A stretch of DNA of 64,000 nucleotides from CAYMCO01 sp964388955. GTDB lineage: Bacteria > Chloroflexota > Anaerolineae > Anaerolineales > E44-bin32. The position numbers and the translations under genes were made by a program. Positions 16,358 through 25,429 of this stretch are shown one piece after another; the stretch's first letter is position 1; every line of letters starts with the position of its first letter. The notes below the pieces were generated by a model. That model was given only the letters and a program-made list of their open reading frames with translations, was not told where the DNA came from and ran no database searches. Where the stretch lies: contig CAYMCO010000028.1 in NCBI GenBank assembly GCA_964388955.1, positions 7,296 to 71,295 on the forward strand. Reading direction: 5' to 3'.

Positions 16358-17904
16358 GATGCGGACCTGGCCGACCGGATCAGCTCTTGCTTCAGATCCC
16401 ACAGCTTCTCGGTGAGCGAGACGTGATAGATGTGAGGATTCATGATGCGCTTAACGCCGGGATCCAGCTCAGCCAGGTCCTGCTCCCTGCGGGCGCGCAT
16501 CGCGTCAATACTCGGGTGCGCATAGACCAACTCACCATTCTCCAGAACCGGGACCATCAGAGGGCGGATCTCGGAGATCTCGGTGCGCTTCATCCGCCGG
16601 AGCGTTATGTGCTCGTTCGGATGGTGGAGCAGGATCTCATGTTCCCCCCGGGGATCCTCATCCGCCAAGCTGATGAGATCGGCGGAAGCCTTTCCGCGTC
16701 GGTCATACACACGCCACACACGCTTCTCGCCAGGGTTGGGGATCTTGTCAAGGGTTTCGGAAATCTTTATCGCCGGGATCCACTTTTCACCTTCCTCCAC
16801 GGCAGTAAGCTTGTATACGCCGTCCAGGGAGGCATCACCCCCCGAGGTGATCAGGCGGGTTCCCACGCCATATACAAGGCGTTCGATCAGGGCATCTGGG
16901 TCAACATCATACTGCGGGGCCTCCTCGTGGATCTGGCTGAGGATCTGCCATAGGACCATCTCATCCAATTGATTGGACAGCACGATGCTGACATCCTCAA
17001 ACCCGGCCGCGTCGAGCATCTTGGCTGCCTGGATGCTGAGATATGCGAGGTCCCCCGAGTCAAGGCGGACCCCGACCGGTCGATGCCCCTTCTTCCGCAA
17101 ATCCTCGAAGACCCGGATCGCGTTGGGAATGCCGCTTTCAAGCGTATCGATCGTATCGACAAGCAGCACACAGTCATCGGGATAGAGGTCGGCATAGGCC
17201 CGAAAGGCGCCCAATTCTCCCTCTCCCAACGCCATGAACACCTGGACCATGCTATGCGCATGGGTACCCTTGGGTGGAAAGCCGAGCACCTGGGAGATGC
17301 CGGTATTGGAGGTGAAGTCAGCCCCCCCAATAAGCGCAGCGCGAGCGCCTGCGTTGGCGGCCTTGTCGTGTGCCCGCCGCATCCCAAATTCCAGCAGTAG
17401 ATTTCCCTTGCCGCTGGCCGCGATTCGCGCTGCTTTGGTAGCGATCAGCGTCTGGTAATTCAGATGATTGAGCAGCGAGCTCTCCAAGATCTGCGCCATC
17501 GGAAGCGGCCCCCGCACGGTAGTGAGAGGCACATTGGGGTGCACAACCGCACCCTCCGGGATGGCCATCAGGGAAATACCTCCGAAGTGACCCTCCTTGC
17601 GCAGCCAACTGAGGAAATCATCTTGGAAGAGTCGGTCGCCCGTTTGACCCCGCTGAGAGCGCAGAAAGGTGATTTCCGGCTCTCCGAAGTGGGCCCCGGC
17701 CATCCAATCCGTCAGCCACTCCAGGCCGGCGTTGATGCAGTATCCGGCTTGATGGTCGCCGTAGTTTGGATAGGTCCGAAAGAAATGATCGAACTGGGCC
17801 TTTACCTCCGCCAGCCCCACGCGGACGTAGAGTTGCGCCATCGTCAGTTGGTACAGATCCGTGAAAAGGACCCCTTCCGCCATCGCCCGTTCGTTCTGGT
17901 TCAT
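16354..17904 (-). CDS. pncB: nicotinate phosphoribosyltransferase
   Basis: About 516 residues. The opening LFTDLYQLTMAQLYVR, then FRTYPNYG, LESSLLNHLNYQTLIATKAAR, LLEFGMRRAHD and GADFTSNTGISQVLGFPPKGTHAHSMVQ are the standard bacterial NAPRTase blocks; GVRLDSGDLAYLS carries the phosphoribosyl-binding Asp-Ser-Gly. It converts nicotinate and PRPP to nicotinate mononucleotide in the salvage branch of NAD synthesis. MNQNERA is chosen as start because GGGGAGAGAC precedes it; the next Met, seven residues later, is possible. It is followed with ATGA overlap by an MBL-fold hydrolase. A nicotinamidase-like cysteine hydrolase at 33224 could supply nicotinate but is not linked here. Confidence 0.95.
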   Translation of the reverse strand: MNQNERAMAEGVLFTDLYQLTMAQLYVRVGLAEVKAQFDHFFRTYPNYGDHQAGYCINAGLEWLTDWMAGAHFGEPEITFLRSQRGQTGDRLFQDDFLSWLRKEGHFGGISLMAIPEGAVVHPNVPLTTVRGPLPMAQILESSLLNHLNYQTLIATKAARIAASGKGNLLLEFGMRRAHDKAANAGARAALIGGADFTSNTGISQVLGFPPKGTHAHSMVQVFMALGEGELGAFRAYADLYPDDCVLLVDTIDTLESGIPNAIRVFEDLRKKGHRPVGVRLDSGDLAYLSIQAAKMLDAAGFEDVSIVLSNQLDEMVLWQILSQIHEEAPQYDVDPDALIERLVYGVGTRLITSGGDASLDGVYKLTAVEEGEKWIPAIKISETLDKIPNPGEKRVWRVYDRRGKASADLISLADEDPRGEHEILLHHPNEHITLRRMKRTEISEIRPLMVPVLENGELVYAHPSIDAMRARREQDLAELDPGVKRIMNPHIYHVSLTEKLWDLKQELIRSARSAS

Positions 17905-17995
17905 GTCTCTCCCCGATTGTCCTGAATCGATTTCCCCTCCGCGCCTCGAACAGTGGGCACGAAATCTCCTCGTTAGGGGCTCTCGCACCCAGCCG

Positions 17996-19222
17996 CTATT
18001 GCTGCAGCGAGGCGGGCCTTGCCTCCAATTGCGCGGAGACCTGCTGTTCGGACCCGTCGCGCAGAATGGTGAGCGTCATTTGGTCGCCCGGTTCGCCAAA
18101 GGCGACTTCCACCAGCAAGTCGTTGAAGCTCTCGATAGGCGTCCCGTTCGCCTGGATGACCACATCGCCTCCCACAGGAGTCTCAATTCCATTTACCTGG
18201 ACGTTCCCGGTGGAACCGTGCAGGCCGGCTTGGTCCGCCGGGCCTCCGGGCTCAACGAAATCGATGTAGGCGCCTTTCTGGCTCGGCAAATCGTTGGCCT
18301 CCGCCACCGTCAGGTCTACGGTGCGGCCGGTGACGCCCAACCATGGCCACTCGTATGTGCCTTCGTCGATCAGGGCGGGGGCGACCCGCCGGACGATATT
18401 GGAGGGGATGGCGAAGCCGACGCCTGCGTTGGCCGCCGTTCCGCTGGCGATCTGGGCGTTCACACCAATCACCTCACCTCGAAGATTAAGCAAGGGGCCT
18501 CCAGAATTGCCGGGGTTGATCGCCGCGTCGGTCTGGATGGCCTGCGGGATGCGAAACGGGGTGACCCCTGTGGGGATGGTTCGTCCCACGGCGCTCACAA
18601 TGCCCAACGTCATGCTGCTCTGCTGCCCAAAAGGATTTCCGATGGCGATTACCCATTCCCCGATCTTCACTTGGTCGGAGTCTCCCAGCGGCAATGGATG
18701 GGCGCCAGAGGGCATCTGATCCACATGGATCACCGCCAGATCGCTATCCACGTCCGTCCCGATCACCTGGGCCTCGGCCTCGGTGCCATCCGAGAAGAGC
18801 ACGGTGACGGAATCCGCGCCGGAAACTACATGGTTGTTGGTGATAATGTGCCCTTGGTCATCCAGGATGAATCCCGATCCGGCGCCGAAACCAGTCTGCC
18901 CTCCGCGATTGACGACCACTTGGATGTTCACCGCGCCCGCGGTCACCTGCTCGTATAGGGCGTTGAACCCCTGGTCGCCGAATGGTGATCCCGACGGCTC
19001 GGCGGTGGGGGGCTGCGTCTCCGCCTGCGGCGGGACCGTCAATGTGGGAAGGGGTTCAATGGTGGCTTGCTGGGCGGGCAGGGGAGTGGATGGGGGCTGT
19101 TCATTCCTGGTCAGCCCCAGTTGTCCCGAGAAGAAGAGCGTCGCCCCGGCAGCCAGTGCAAACACCAGAATCACGGCGACACATCCGATTCCGGCGATCA
19201 AAACGAAGGGTCTTCGGTCCAT
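17996..19222 (-). CDS. HtrA/DegP-like membrane-anchored serine protease with PDZ domain
   Basis: 408 residues. One N-terminal membrane helix (FVLIAGIGCVAVILVFALAA) and a Pro/Thr-rich linker to about residue 85 precede a trypsin-like domain with the full triad: His131 (ITNNHVVSG), Asp161 (DSDLAVIHVD) and Ser240 (INPGNSGGPLL). A single PDZ domain follows from about 300 (WPWLGVTGRTVDLTVAEA, then GGPADQAGL and GDVVIQANGTPIESFNDL). It should act outside the membrane in protein quality control. AAGGAAGTGGAG sits just before the ATG. It stands 91 bases upstream of pncB on the same strand. Confidence 0.95.
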   Translation of the reverse strand: MDRRPFVLIAGIGCVAVILVFALAAGATLFFSGQLGLTRNEQPPSTPLPAQQATIEPLPTLTVPPQAETQPPTAEPSGSPFGDQGFNALYEQVTAGAVNIQVVVNRGGQTGFGAGSGFILDDQGHIITNNHVVSGADSVTVLFSDGTEAEAQVIGTDVDSDLAVIHVDQMPSGAHPLPLGDSDQVKIGEWVIAIGNPFGQQSSMTLGIVSAVGRTIPTGVTPFRIPQAIQTDAAINPGNSGGPLLNLRGEVIGVNAQIASGTAANAGVGFAIPSNIVRRVAPALIDEGTYEWPWLGVTGRTVDLTVAEANDLPSQKGAYIDFVEPGGPADQAGLHGSTGNVQVNGIETPVGGDVVIQANGTPIESFNDLLVEVAFGEPGDQMTLTILRDGSEQQVSAQLEARPASLQQ

Positions 19223-19798
19223 TTCTCCACTTCCTTTTCATCCATACGAATCGACGATTGGCTCACGGGATCGCGGGAATCCCCTCCGGACGCCGAACGG
19301 CGTGTTCCACGAGCGCGGGGGCGGACAAGTTCCGGCATTCCGCTGCGAGGTTCATCAGTCCACGGCTGTCCAGGCCAAAGTGTCCCCGTATGCCGAACTG
19401 CCTACCTATAACGCCTCCCCGCTGTCCCGATCTGCGAGACGATCCGTCATTCGTATCTAGAAGTCCTGAAAGGACCTTCTCATGGGCTACGAGGGTGGAT
19501 CGGCTCTACTCCCTGGCCATAGTCGGCCCTCAGCCACAAGAGAATACTGAGAGCCTGGCGAACAAACCATGGGCCCAAATTCCAGACGCGAGCCCTCGTC
19601 AGGGACATCGCCCCCGGAGTGTGCTCACGGGAACAAGGATATAGATCGTGGATAGCGCGTCCGTCTCGCAAGGGAGCGAGTTCTCGCGAAATTCTCACCA
19701 CCGGGGGGCCAAGTCGTTCGAGGGATCGTTCGCTACGTCCCGGGGGAAGCAGGATGAGCAGGCTTCGACGATTCGATAGGCGATGGCCTCCGTTCCGG
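19223..19798. other. intergenic, no supported gene
   Basis: 576 bases between htrA and the methyltransferase, both minus. The region should contain the htrA promoter. No recognisable protein remnant was found in any frame. A small hairpin (AAGTCCT gaa AGGACCTT, imperfect) is near 19461-19478. Confidence 0.4.
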
Positions 19799-20446
19799 TC
19801 AAGAAGGGAGGTGAGCGATAATCAGTCGGATGTGATTTCCTGGCCCGAACTCATCGAAAACGTCAATGTCCAGGCCGGCGGTGCGCATCAGGGCGGGCTG
19901 GTCGTACAGGACGTCGCCAACCCGCTCCCAAAGCCGGGCGAGGAGGGTCCCGATAATGTTTTCATCGCTTGGCAATCCTATGTCGACCATCACAAGCCGC
20001 CCGGAGGGGCGAAGCACGCGCGCCACCTCACGCGCCGCCCGCTCGCCATCAGGGAGTCCCGAGAAGGTGAAGGTGGATACGACGGCATCGAAAGACGCGC
20101 CAGCGAAGGGCAGCGCCAGGGCATCCCCTTGAGTGAGTCGCGCAGAGCGACCCGAGTGGAGCAGCCGCTTTTGGGTTATACGACACATGCTCCGGGCAAG
20201 GTCCAGCCCGAAGATGCAGGGGTCACGTCTGACCAACTCGAGATGGAGTTTGCCCGGGCCGAAGCCAATCTCGAGAACATCGCCCCCCGTCGGGGCGTAT
20301 TCGAGTGCCCGGCGGACGAGTCGCCACCAGGCGCCGAAGGTGAGCCAGTCCATTGAGTCATACAGCGGAGCGAGGGAATCATACAGCCAACGATTGAGGC
20401 GTCGCTGCCACTGGATCTGGCGCGATGTGGCTCCGCTGTCTTGCAA
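19799..20446 (-). CDS. class I SAM-dependent methyltransferase (TTG start)
   Basis: About 216 residues. Motif I is VLEIGFGPGKLHLELV, followed by the acidic strand end GLDLARSMC, motif II region ARLTQGDALALPFAGASFDAVV, and REVARVLRPSGRLVMVDI, all typical of UbiE/Methyltransf_11 enzymes. SAM binding is certain; the acceptor is unknown. The N-terminal LYDSLAPLYDSMDWLTFG resembles UbiE-like proteins acting on lipids or quinones. The frame stays open upstream to 20629, but a TTG at 20446 is preceded by AGGAGG with six bases spacing and no Met lies nearby; the neighbouring ATG with the same Shine-Dalgarno is out of frame. Confidence 0.85.
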   Translation of the reverse strand: MQDSGATSRQIQWQRRLNRWLYDSLAPLYDSMDWLTFGAWWRLVRRALEYAPTGGDVLEIGFGPGKLHLELVRRDPCIFGLDLARSMCRITQKRLLHSGRSARLTQGDALALPFAGASFDAVVSTFTFSGLPDGERAAREVARVLRPSGRLVMVDIGLPSDENIIGTLLARLWERVGDVLYDQPALMRTAGLDIDVFDEFGPGNHIRLIIAHLPS

Positions 20447-20666
20447 TGCATTCCTCCTGGCCCTATGGGCCCTGCCGGTTCCTTGAGAGGTCCCTGGAGG
20501 ATACCGCAAAGTCAAGCCTTCGATCCAAGCTATTGTGTATAGACATCCCATGCAATGACCCACACCGCCATTCAGGAGGCGCTGAGTGGCAAAGCGGTAA
20601 GCTGGATGGAACAGGTCAGCGATGAGCAATATCTGCAGTGAGAATCAATACTCCTAGAGGAGAATC

Positions 20667-21524
20667 ATGATGATTCTGGAAGAAACATATACTCCTGCAG
20701 ATGGAGCAGCGATTCCGGAACTAGGCCTTGGAACATGGTTCATCAGGAATAATGATGTCGTACAGGCCGGGAAGGAGGCTGCAAGAATCGGAAATCGTCT
20801 TGTTGACATAGCGCAAGCATATCGAAATCAAAGTGGCGTTGTAGACGGCATCAGAGCAAGTCCTGTGGACAGAGAAGACATGTTCATAGCCACAAAACTC
20901 GCTGCAGAAGTGAAGTCATACGAAGAGGCAGTTTCATCGATTGACATTTCACTTGAGACCATGGGGCTTGATCATGTTGATATGATGATCATTAACAGCC
21001 CACAACCGTGGAGCGAATACGGAGAAGAAGAGCGATATCTCGAGGGCAACCGCGAAGCCTGGAGGGCTCTCGAGGACGCTTATCGAGCAGGAACACTTCG
21101 CGCCATAGGTGGTTCCAACTTCGAAAAGCCAGACATCGAGAACATCATCGAGTCCGGCTCTGTGCAGCCGATGGTCAATCGAATTCTTTCGCATATAGGC
21201 AATACACCCAAAGAGCTTATTCAATATACGCAAGGTGAAGGCATCCTGGTGACGGCACATTCTCCCCTCGGACACGGAGAGTCACTGAAGAACGAGGAAA
21301 TAGCATGAATAGCACACAAATGCAACGTTTCTGTGCCTCAATTGAGCATTCGGTATGACCTGCAGCTTGGCCTTCTTCCATTACCCAAGACCGCAAATCC
21401 TGCGCATATGATAGAAAACGCAGATGTGGATTTCGTCATCTCTGAAGAGGATATGGGTTCCCTGAGGAATATGGAGCAAATCGAGGACAATGGAAGTGCA
21501 ATTATGTTCCCGGTTTATGGATGA
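20667..21524 (+). pseudogene. aldo/keto reductase interrupted by one in-frame TGA
   Basis: A full-length aldo/keto reductase (285 codons) is readable in one frame from ATG at 20667 (GAGGAG four bases upstream) to TGA at 21522, except for TGA at 21306-21308. Upstream: LGLGTWF, VDIAQAYRNQ (Asp47, Tyr52 of the tetrad) and IATKLAAEV (Lys77). Downstream of the stop: IAHKCNVSVPQLSIRYDLQLGLLPLPKT and VISEEDMGSLRN, the normal C-terminus, in the same frame. The catalytic His position reads Asn (MMIINSPQP) and the usual AIGVSNF is AIGGSNF. The gene is clearly more AT-rich than its neighbours, suggesting acquisition by transfer. Probably a decaying gene; readthrough cannot be excluded. Confidence 0.85.
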
Positions 21525-21912
21525 ACACCGGATCTCAGATCCGTCGCATCATCGATCCTAGGCTCAATAATCGGTTCGAGACGCAGTTAGCATGCGGTTT
21601 TCATACCATTCACTTCGCGACCCGGCGCCGGGCACTGCTGCCTTCGTGGTCGATCGACCTGATCTGGAATCGGGAGATCAACCCCGGCGAGGACTTCCAC
21701 TTGCCCTTGGAACGAGCGGTAGAGGGCTGCCAAGCGATGGACGAACCCCTCCTATGATTACATCTCAGACCGGGCGAGCTCTGCGTAGCTGACCTCCTCA
21801 AGATCTGGGGGGCGCGTTCGAACGCCGCGCTGATGCCGGCGCACGGAGCGGGGAATCGATCTCAATCGGAAGACCAGCCGCCTGCAGGCGCCTTGTGCCT
21901 CCCGCTCTTGGT
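21525..21912. other. intergenic, no supported gene
   Basis: 388 bases between the broken aldo/keto reductase and the convergent flavin reductase gene. Short open frames on both strands match nothing recognisable. The base composition returns to the GC-rich local norm after about 21620, which probably marks the end of the AT-rich acquired segment. Confidence 0.35.
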
Positions 21913-22422
21913 TCATCGTTGCGCCGGTCGATCTCTCATCTCATCGAGCTGCCGGTACGCGCGATTGTAGTAGACAAGGGGTGGGGCCTGACGCAGCACT
22001 TCACCGCTCTGCACCAGGCCGATGAAGACAGTGTGGGTGCCGGCGTCAAGTGTCGCGGTGACTTCGCAGTCCAGGTATGCGAGGCAGCCCACGGGGAAGG
22101 GGCACCCATTTGGCGTTGAGGAGTAGGTCACGCCGCGGAAGCGATCGTGCTCGTCGGGTATCAAACCGGCAAACCTGTTGGAGAGATCCTCTTGGTCTTC
22201 AGCCAGCAAAGCGACGGCGAAAAGGCCGCACTCGCTGACCATCTGGTGGGTGCGGGTCTTGCGCTCGAGCGAGACCAGCACTAGAGGCGGATCCAGCGAG
22301 AGAGAGGCGAAAGAGGTGACCGTCATGCCGTGGATTTGGCCATCCGCGTTTGAGGTCACCAAGGAGACCCCGGAGGCCCGCCGGCGCATGATAACCCGCA
22401 GCCGATCCGATTGGATGCTCAT
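21913..22422 (-). CDS. flavin reductase family protein (FMN-binding split barrel)
   Basis: 169 residues. The opening RRRASGVSLVTSNADGQIHGMTVTSFASLSLDPPLVLVSL is the diagnostic block of the flavin reductase/HpaC-like domain (f.tGV.vVT....g...GmTv.sf.slSldPPlv.v.l), followed by FAVALLAEDQEDLSNRFAG and a C-terminal LVYYNRAYRQL. Such proteins reduce free FMN or FAD with NAD(P)H, usually for a partner monooxygenase. No monooxygenase is adjacent. The frame continues 42 codons upstream without similarity, so MSIQSDRLR is taken as start; the Shine-Dalgarno is weak (GGGGGC about 11 bases away). Confidence 0.9.
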   Translation of the reverse strand: MSIQSDRLRVIMRRRASGVSLVTSNADGQIHGMTVTSFASLSLDPPLVLVSLERKTRTHQMVSECGLFAVALLAEDQEDLSNRFAGLIPDEHDRFRGVTYSSTPNGCPFPVGCLAYLDCEVTATLDAGTHTVFIGLVQSGEVLRQAPPLVYYNRAYRQLDEMRDRPAQR

Positions 22423-22859
22423 TTCTAGCCAGCCCCCATTTCGCGGGGTGCCGCCCCTCTGTCGCCCCCCATCAGAGATCCCCCTCCTCAGCGAAAACGG
22501 TCCGCAGGTCGCACGGCTCAAGATCGGTGTGACCGTGCAGGGATCCAATGAGCAGATCTCGCAAGGCGTGGAAGCCTTCTAGTAGCCCGCGAGCGGCATT
22601 GCTGGTATGGGTCACCGCCTCAATATCCTCCGTGTTTCCGTGACCAGCGGAGGGCATTGCCAAGCCAGCGTCGTCCCGCCAAGCCCCCAACAGTCCGCCC
22701 AAGAAGGCGACCAAGAGCGCATCGCCATTTCTTCCACCACATGCTTGGGACCGGCGCCCGCGCGCGCCCTCACCCATCGGGGATGGATTCCTGTCCAGCG
22801 CACACGCCGATCGGAGAAGGGATTCGCCGCTGCGCACAATAGCGGATTTCTTTGCCCAG
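22423..22859. other. intergenic with an unassigned 134-codon open frame
   Basis: 437 bases between the MFS transporter and the flavin reductase, both minus. A minus-strand frame (22472-22876) encodes a Gly/Leu-rich stretch, LLVAFLGGLLGAWRDDAGL, that could be a remnant of a membrane or ADP-ribosylglycohydrolase-like protein. It begins inside the MFS gene, lacks a ribosome-binding site and cannot be assigned. It is not annotated as a gene. Confidence 0.3.
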
Positions 22860-24146
22860 TTAACTTGAGGGGGCATCGCGAGGATCTCCCCTTACTGGAA
22901 CCGGTGCCGGAAGCTCCTGTCGGAGAAGCAGGATCGCCAGGCCCACCGCCACCAGCATTACAACCCCTCCGACCTGATAGACAGCCTGCGGTGAGATGGC
23001 CTCAAAGATGAACCCTCCCCAAATCGGGCCCCCGATGAGCGCCAGGCTCCGGGCGGCCTGGTAGTAGCCAAGCATCTCGCCGCGCGACTTCCCCTGGCCC
23101 ATTCGGGTGATCAGTGCTTGGAGCGTGGGCTGGCTGGTGCCCTGCCCAAATGCGAACGGTGCCAGGAAGAGGGTGGCAACGACGGCACCTCCAAAGAGCC
23201 CCAGTCCGAACAATCCCACGGTCAGTGCGACCTCCCCCAGAAGCAGCACCCGCCGCTCCCGGAGCCGCTCGACCAGCGGCCGCAAGAATGCAACTTGGGT
23301 GACCACGGTCACGAGTCCATGGAAGGTTAACATCAAGCCGATGTACACCTCTGCCCCCTGACCCATGGGCTGTGATGGGAAGAGCACGCGGTCGGCATAA
23401 AGAGAGAATGTAGCCGGGAGCACGGAGAAGGCCAGAGACGCGACGAAGGCCACGCCTAGAATCAGCACCAACACACGGTCACCCATGAGTATCCGGGGTG
23501 AGGGAAGGATCCGATTGTGGTTCGTGCCATCGGAACGCTCTTCCGGCGGAAGGGATTCTTCTAGGGTAAAGAACGTCAAGAGGAAGGTTCCGGCCGTGAT
23601 AGCGGCCGCCCCGATGAAGGGCACGACGGGACCGAAGCTGGCCATGAATCCGCCGAGGGCCGGCCCGAAAATAAACCCCACGCCAAAGGCGCCCTGAAGG
23701 TAGCCGAGGCCTTGGGCTCGATTCTCATCGGTCGTGATGTCGCTGACGTAGGCCTGCGCTGCCGTGATGTTGCCGCCCGTGATCCCGTCTACAACACGGG
23801 CGATATAGAGCATCAGCATGCCCCCCGTCAGAGGCAAAGACAGACCGGTGGACCCCAGTGCCTGACCCAGTGGGCCAGCAAAGATGAAGATCACAAAAGC
23901 CACCACTGTGCCCAACTGGCTCACCAGCAGCACCGGCCGTCGGCCGAAGCGATCGGAGAGGCTGCCGAGCCATGGCGCTGCCAGAAACTGCGCCCCGAAA
24001 AAGAGTGCGGACAAGAGTGTGATCTGCACCACCGTGCCGGCGAACTGCCCCTCGGCATAGAGCGGCAGGATAGGGATGATCACACCCGCGCCCAGAATGT
24101 TGGTGAAAAGGATTAGCAGGATGGGGAAAAGCCGCTTGAAATCCAC
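22860..24146 (-). CDS. MFS transporter, TetA/DHA1-like drug efflux type
   Basis: 428 residues with about twelve hydrophobic spans. Signature motif A is GSLSDRFGRRPVLL between helices 2 and 3. LYIARVVDGITGGNITAAQAYVSD is the helix 4-5 region, as in TetA-like DHA1 proton antiporters, and GAFGVGFIFGPALGGFMA is motif C, characteristic of antiporters. It probably exports a lipophilic compound. A TetR-family gene of the LmrA type lies 400 bases upstream on the same strand; in Bacillus the LmrA repressor controls an MFS pump, so a regulatory link is likely (inference). The start MDFKRLF has only a weak Shine-Dalgarno. Confidence 0.92.
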   Translation of the reverse strand: MDFKRLFPILLILFTNILGAGVIIPILPLYAEGQFAGTVVQITLLSALFFGAQFLAAPWLGSLSDRFGRRPVLLVSQLGTVVAFVIFIFAGPLGQALGSTGLSLPLTGGMLMLYIARVVDGITGGNITAAQAYVSDITTDENRAQGLGYLQGAFGVGFIFGPALGGFMASFGPVVPFIGAAAITAGTFLLTFFTLEESLPPEERSDGTNHNRILPSPRILMGDRVLVLILGVAFVASLAFSVLPATFSLYADRVLFPSQPMGQGAEVYIGLMLTFHGLVTVVTQVAFLRPLVERLRERRVLLLGEVALTVGLFGLGLFGGAVVATLFLAPFAFGQGTSQPTLQALITRMGQGKSRGEMLGYYQAARSLALIGGPIWGGFIFEAISPQAVYQVGGVVMLVAVGLAILLLRQELPAPVPVRGDPRDAPSS

Positions 24147-24546
24147 TTTTTAGCCTCGCCCCTTTCCTGTGCTCGCAGAGGTTTCCAATATCGACCCTAC
24201 TTTCTGCGAAAATCTGCTTAGGTGCTGGCGGATCCCACCTGGGGATGTCTTGCTCACTCGATCAACTGCCACCGTCATCCGAACTGTTCGAGCAGCCCAT
24301 CAGGGCACTCCCGATGGAGCCCTCCAGGGTCTAGGCGACCTTCTCGGGGTCCTCGATCCCGAAGCGGATGAGCCAGCCGGGAAAAGGGGGCCACCCTTGA
24401 ATCTGACCTTGACGGATGGCTTCGGGTTGCGCGCTGGCTGAGATATGCCTTCATTGGGTACCTTGCGTGCGGTCATTGGCGCTGCTGAGCTCTACTGGCT
24501 CCTGCGAGAATTCCCCGCTGAGAACTTCGCGGTCAGCCGGGGCTCT
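24147..24546. other. intergenic, no supported gene
   Basis: 400 bases between the TetR gene and the MFS gene, both minus. A plus-strand frame of 90 codons is present but matches nothing. I looked for a second copy of the TetR operator seen at 25173-25202 and did not find one, so the pump may be read from the tetR promoter or from an unidentified one. Confidence 0.35.
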
Positions 24547-25137
24547 TCAATCGGCCTCGGGTCTCGGGCCTCCGTGCGTGACGGAACCGATCAATTCGCC
24601 CAGCAAACGGCCCACCTTGCGTAATGGATCTCCGCTGTGATGTGTACGACTGAGAATGATGCCGCCCTCAATCGCCGAGGTGACCAGCACCGCGAGCTCG
24701 CCCGCATCTACGTCCAGGTCGGCCCGTAGGAAGCGTGCTGCGAAGGCCGCCTGTATGCGTCGATAGGCCTGCTGACAGGATTGGTTGACCACCTCATCGC
24801 TGGTGGCTGTTTCCATGGCTACGGTCGTCAGCGGGCCGCCCGTACGAAATTTCGACCGCTCCACGCCCTCGGCGATGCGCTCCACGAACGCTTGCAGCGC
24901 GCTGCTCAAGTCCGCCTCCACCGGCAGGTGGCGCTCAATGCGCTCGGCGAAGACCTCTCCGGTGCGCTCAACGGCCTCCGCTGCGAGTTCGGATTTTCCA
25001 CCCGGGAAGTAGTAGTAAAGGGAGCCTCGCGGCGCTCCGCTCTGTGAGAGTATCTCCCGCAGTCCGGTCGCGTGGTATCCCTGCGCCTCCAACAGCTTGC
25101 AGGTGGTCCCGATCATCTGCTCCCGTTTTTCGGTCAT
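24547..25137 (-). CDS. TetR family repressor, LmrA/YxaF type
   Basis: 196 residues. The DNA-binding helix-turn-helix is GYHATGLREILSQSGAPRGSLYYYFPGGKSELA; the GAPRGSLYYYFPGGK wording is typical of the LmrA/YxaF branch. The C-terminal part (SAIEGGIILSRTHHSGDPLRKV) matches the ligand domain of that branch (alEGalllaRt.rs..PL..v). These proteins repress efflux genes and their own gene and respond to small hydrophobic drugs or flavonoids. The own promoter, 37 bases upstream, holds a sequence close to the known LmrA/YxaF box, so autoregulation is likely. The MFS transporter downstream is the probable target. Confidence 0.92.
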   Translation of the reverse strand: MTEKREQMIGTTCKLLEAQGYHATGLREILSQSGAPRGSLYYYFPGGKSELAAEAVERTGEVFAERIERHLPVEADLSSALQAFVERIAEGVERSKFRTGGPLTTVAMETATSDEVVNQSCQQAYRRIQAAFAARFLRADLDVDAGELAVLVTSAIEGGIILSRTHHSGDPLRKVGRLLGELIGSVTHGGPRPEAD

Positions 25138-25172
25138 GCCATAGCCTCCTGCCGGCGAGCAAGAACGGCGGG

Positions 25173-25202
25173 ATTATAACGACTGGTCTACATAGAAGTC
25201 AA
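25173..25202 (-). promoter_or_regulatory. tetR promoter with LmrA-box-like operator
   Basis: On the minus strand TTGACT (25197-25202) and TATAAT (25173-25178) are spaced by 18 bases. The spacer contains GTAGACCAGTCGTTATAA (25174-25191), which resembles the Bacillus subtilis LmrA/YxaF box as I remember it (AtAGACCaGTCactATA). Repressor binding here would cover -35 to -10. An outer inverted repeat GACT...AGTC is also present. Confidence 0.65.
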
Positions 25203-25429
25203 GAGAGGGTGAAATCCATCGAGCCGCGCACCTCCACAGCTCCGCAGCCTTGGCCAGGCAGCGCGTTTCCAGCGGGCCAAGTCCTCCATCCGGCAGATGC
25301 TGTCTTCGATCGAGTTCGCCATCTGATCGCCAAACCATACCGTTTAGATTGAGGGGATAGTCTCTCTTGGTTCTTCCCCCGGCCTCTCCAAAGGATTTGA
25401 ACGGGATGGAGATATTTGGTTTCAAGTCA

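Noticed and set aside
20667..21524. Selenocysteine at the TGA of the aldo/keto reductase
   Set aside because: The position is a surface helix residue in the family, not catalytic, and no convincing stem-loop of SECIS type was seen just after the codon.
22472..22876. 134-codon minus-strand frame with a hydrophobic Gly-rich stretch
   Set aside because: Starts inside the MFS gene, no ribosome-binding site, and no convincing family match; a link to ADP-ribosylglycohydrolase was considered but not supportable.
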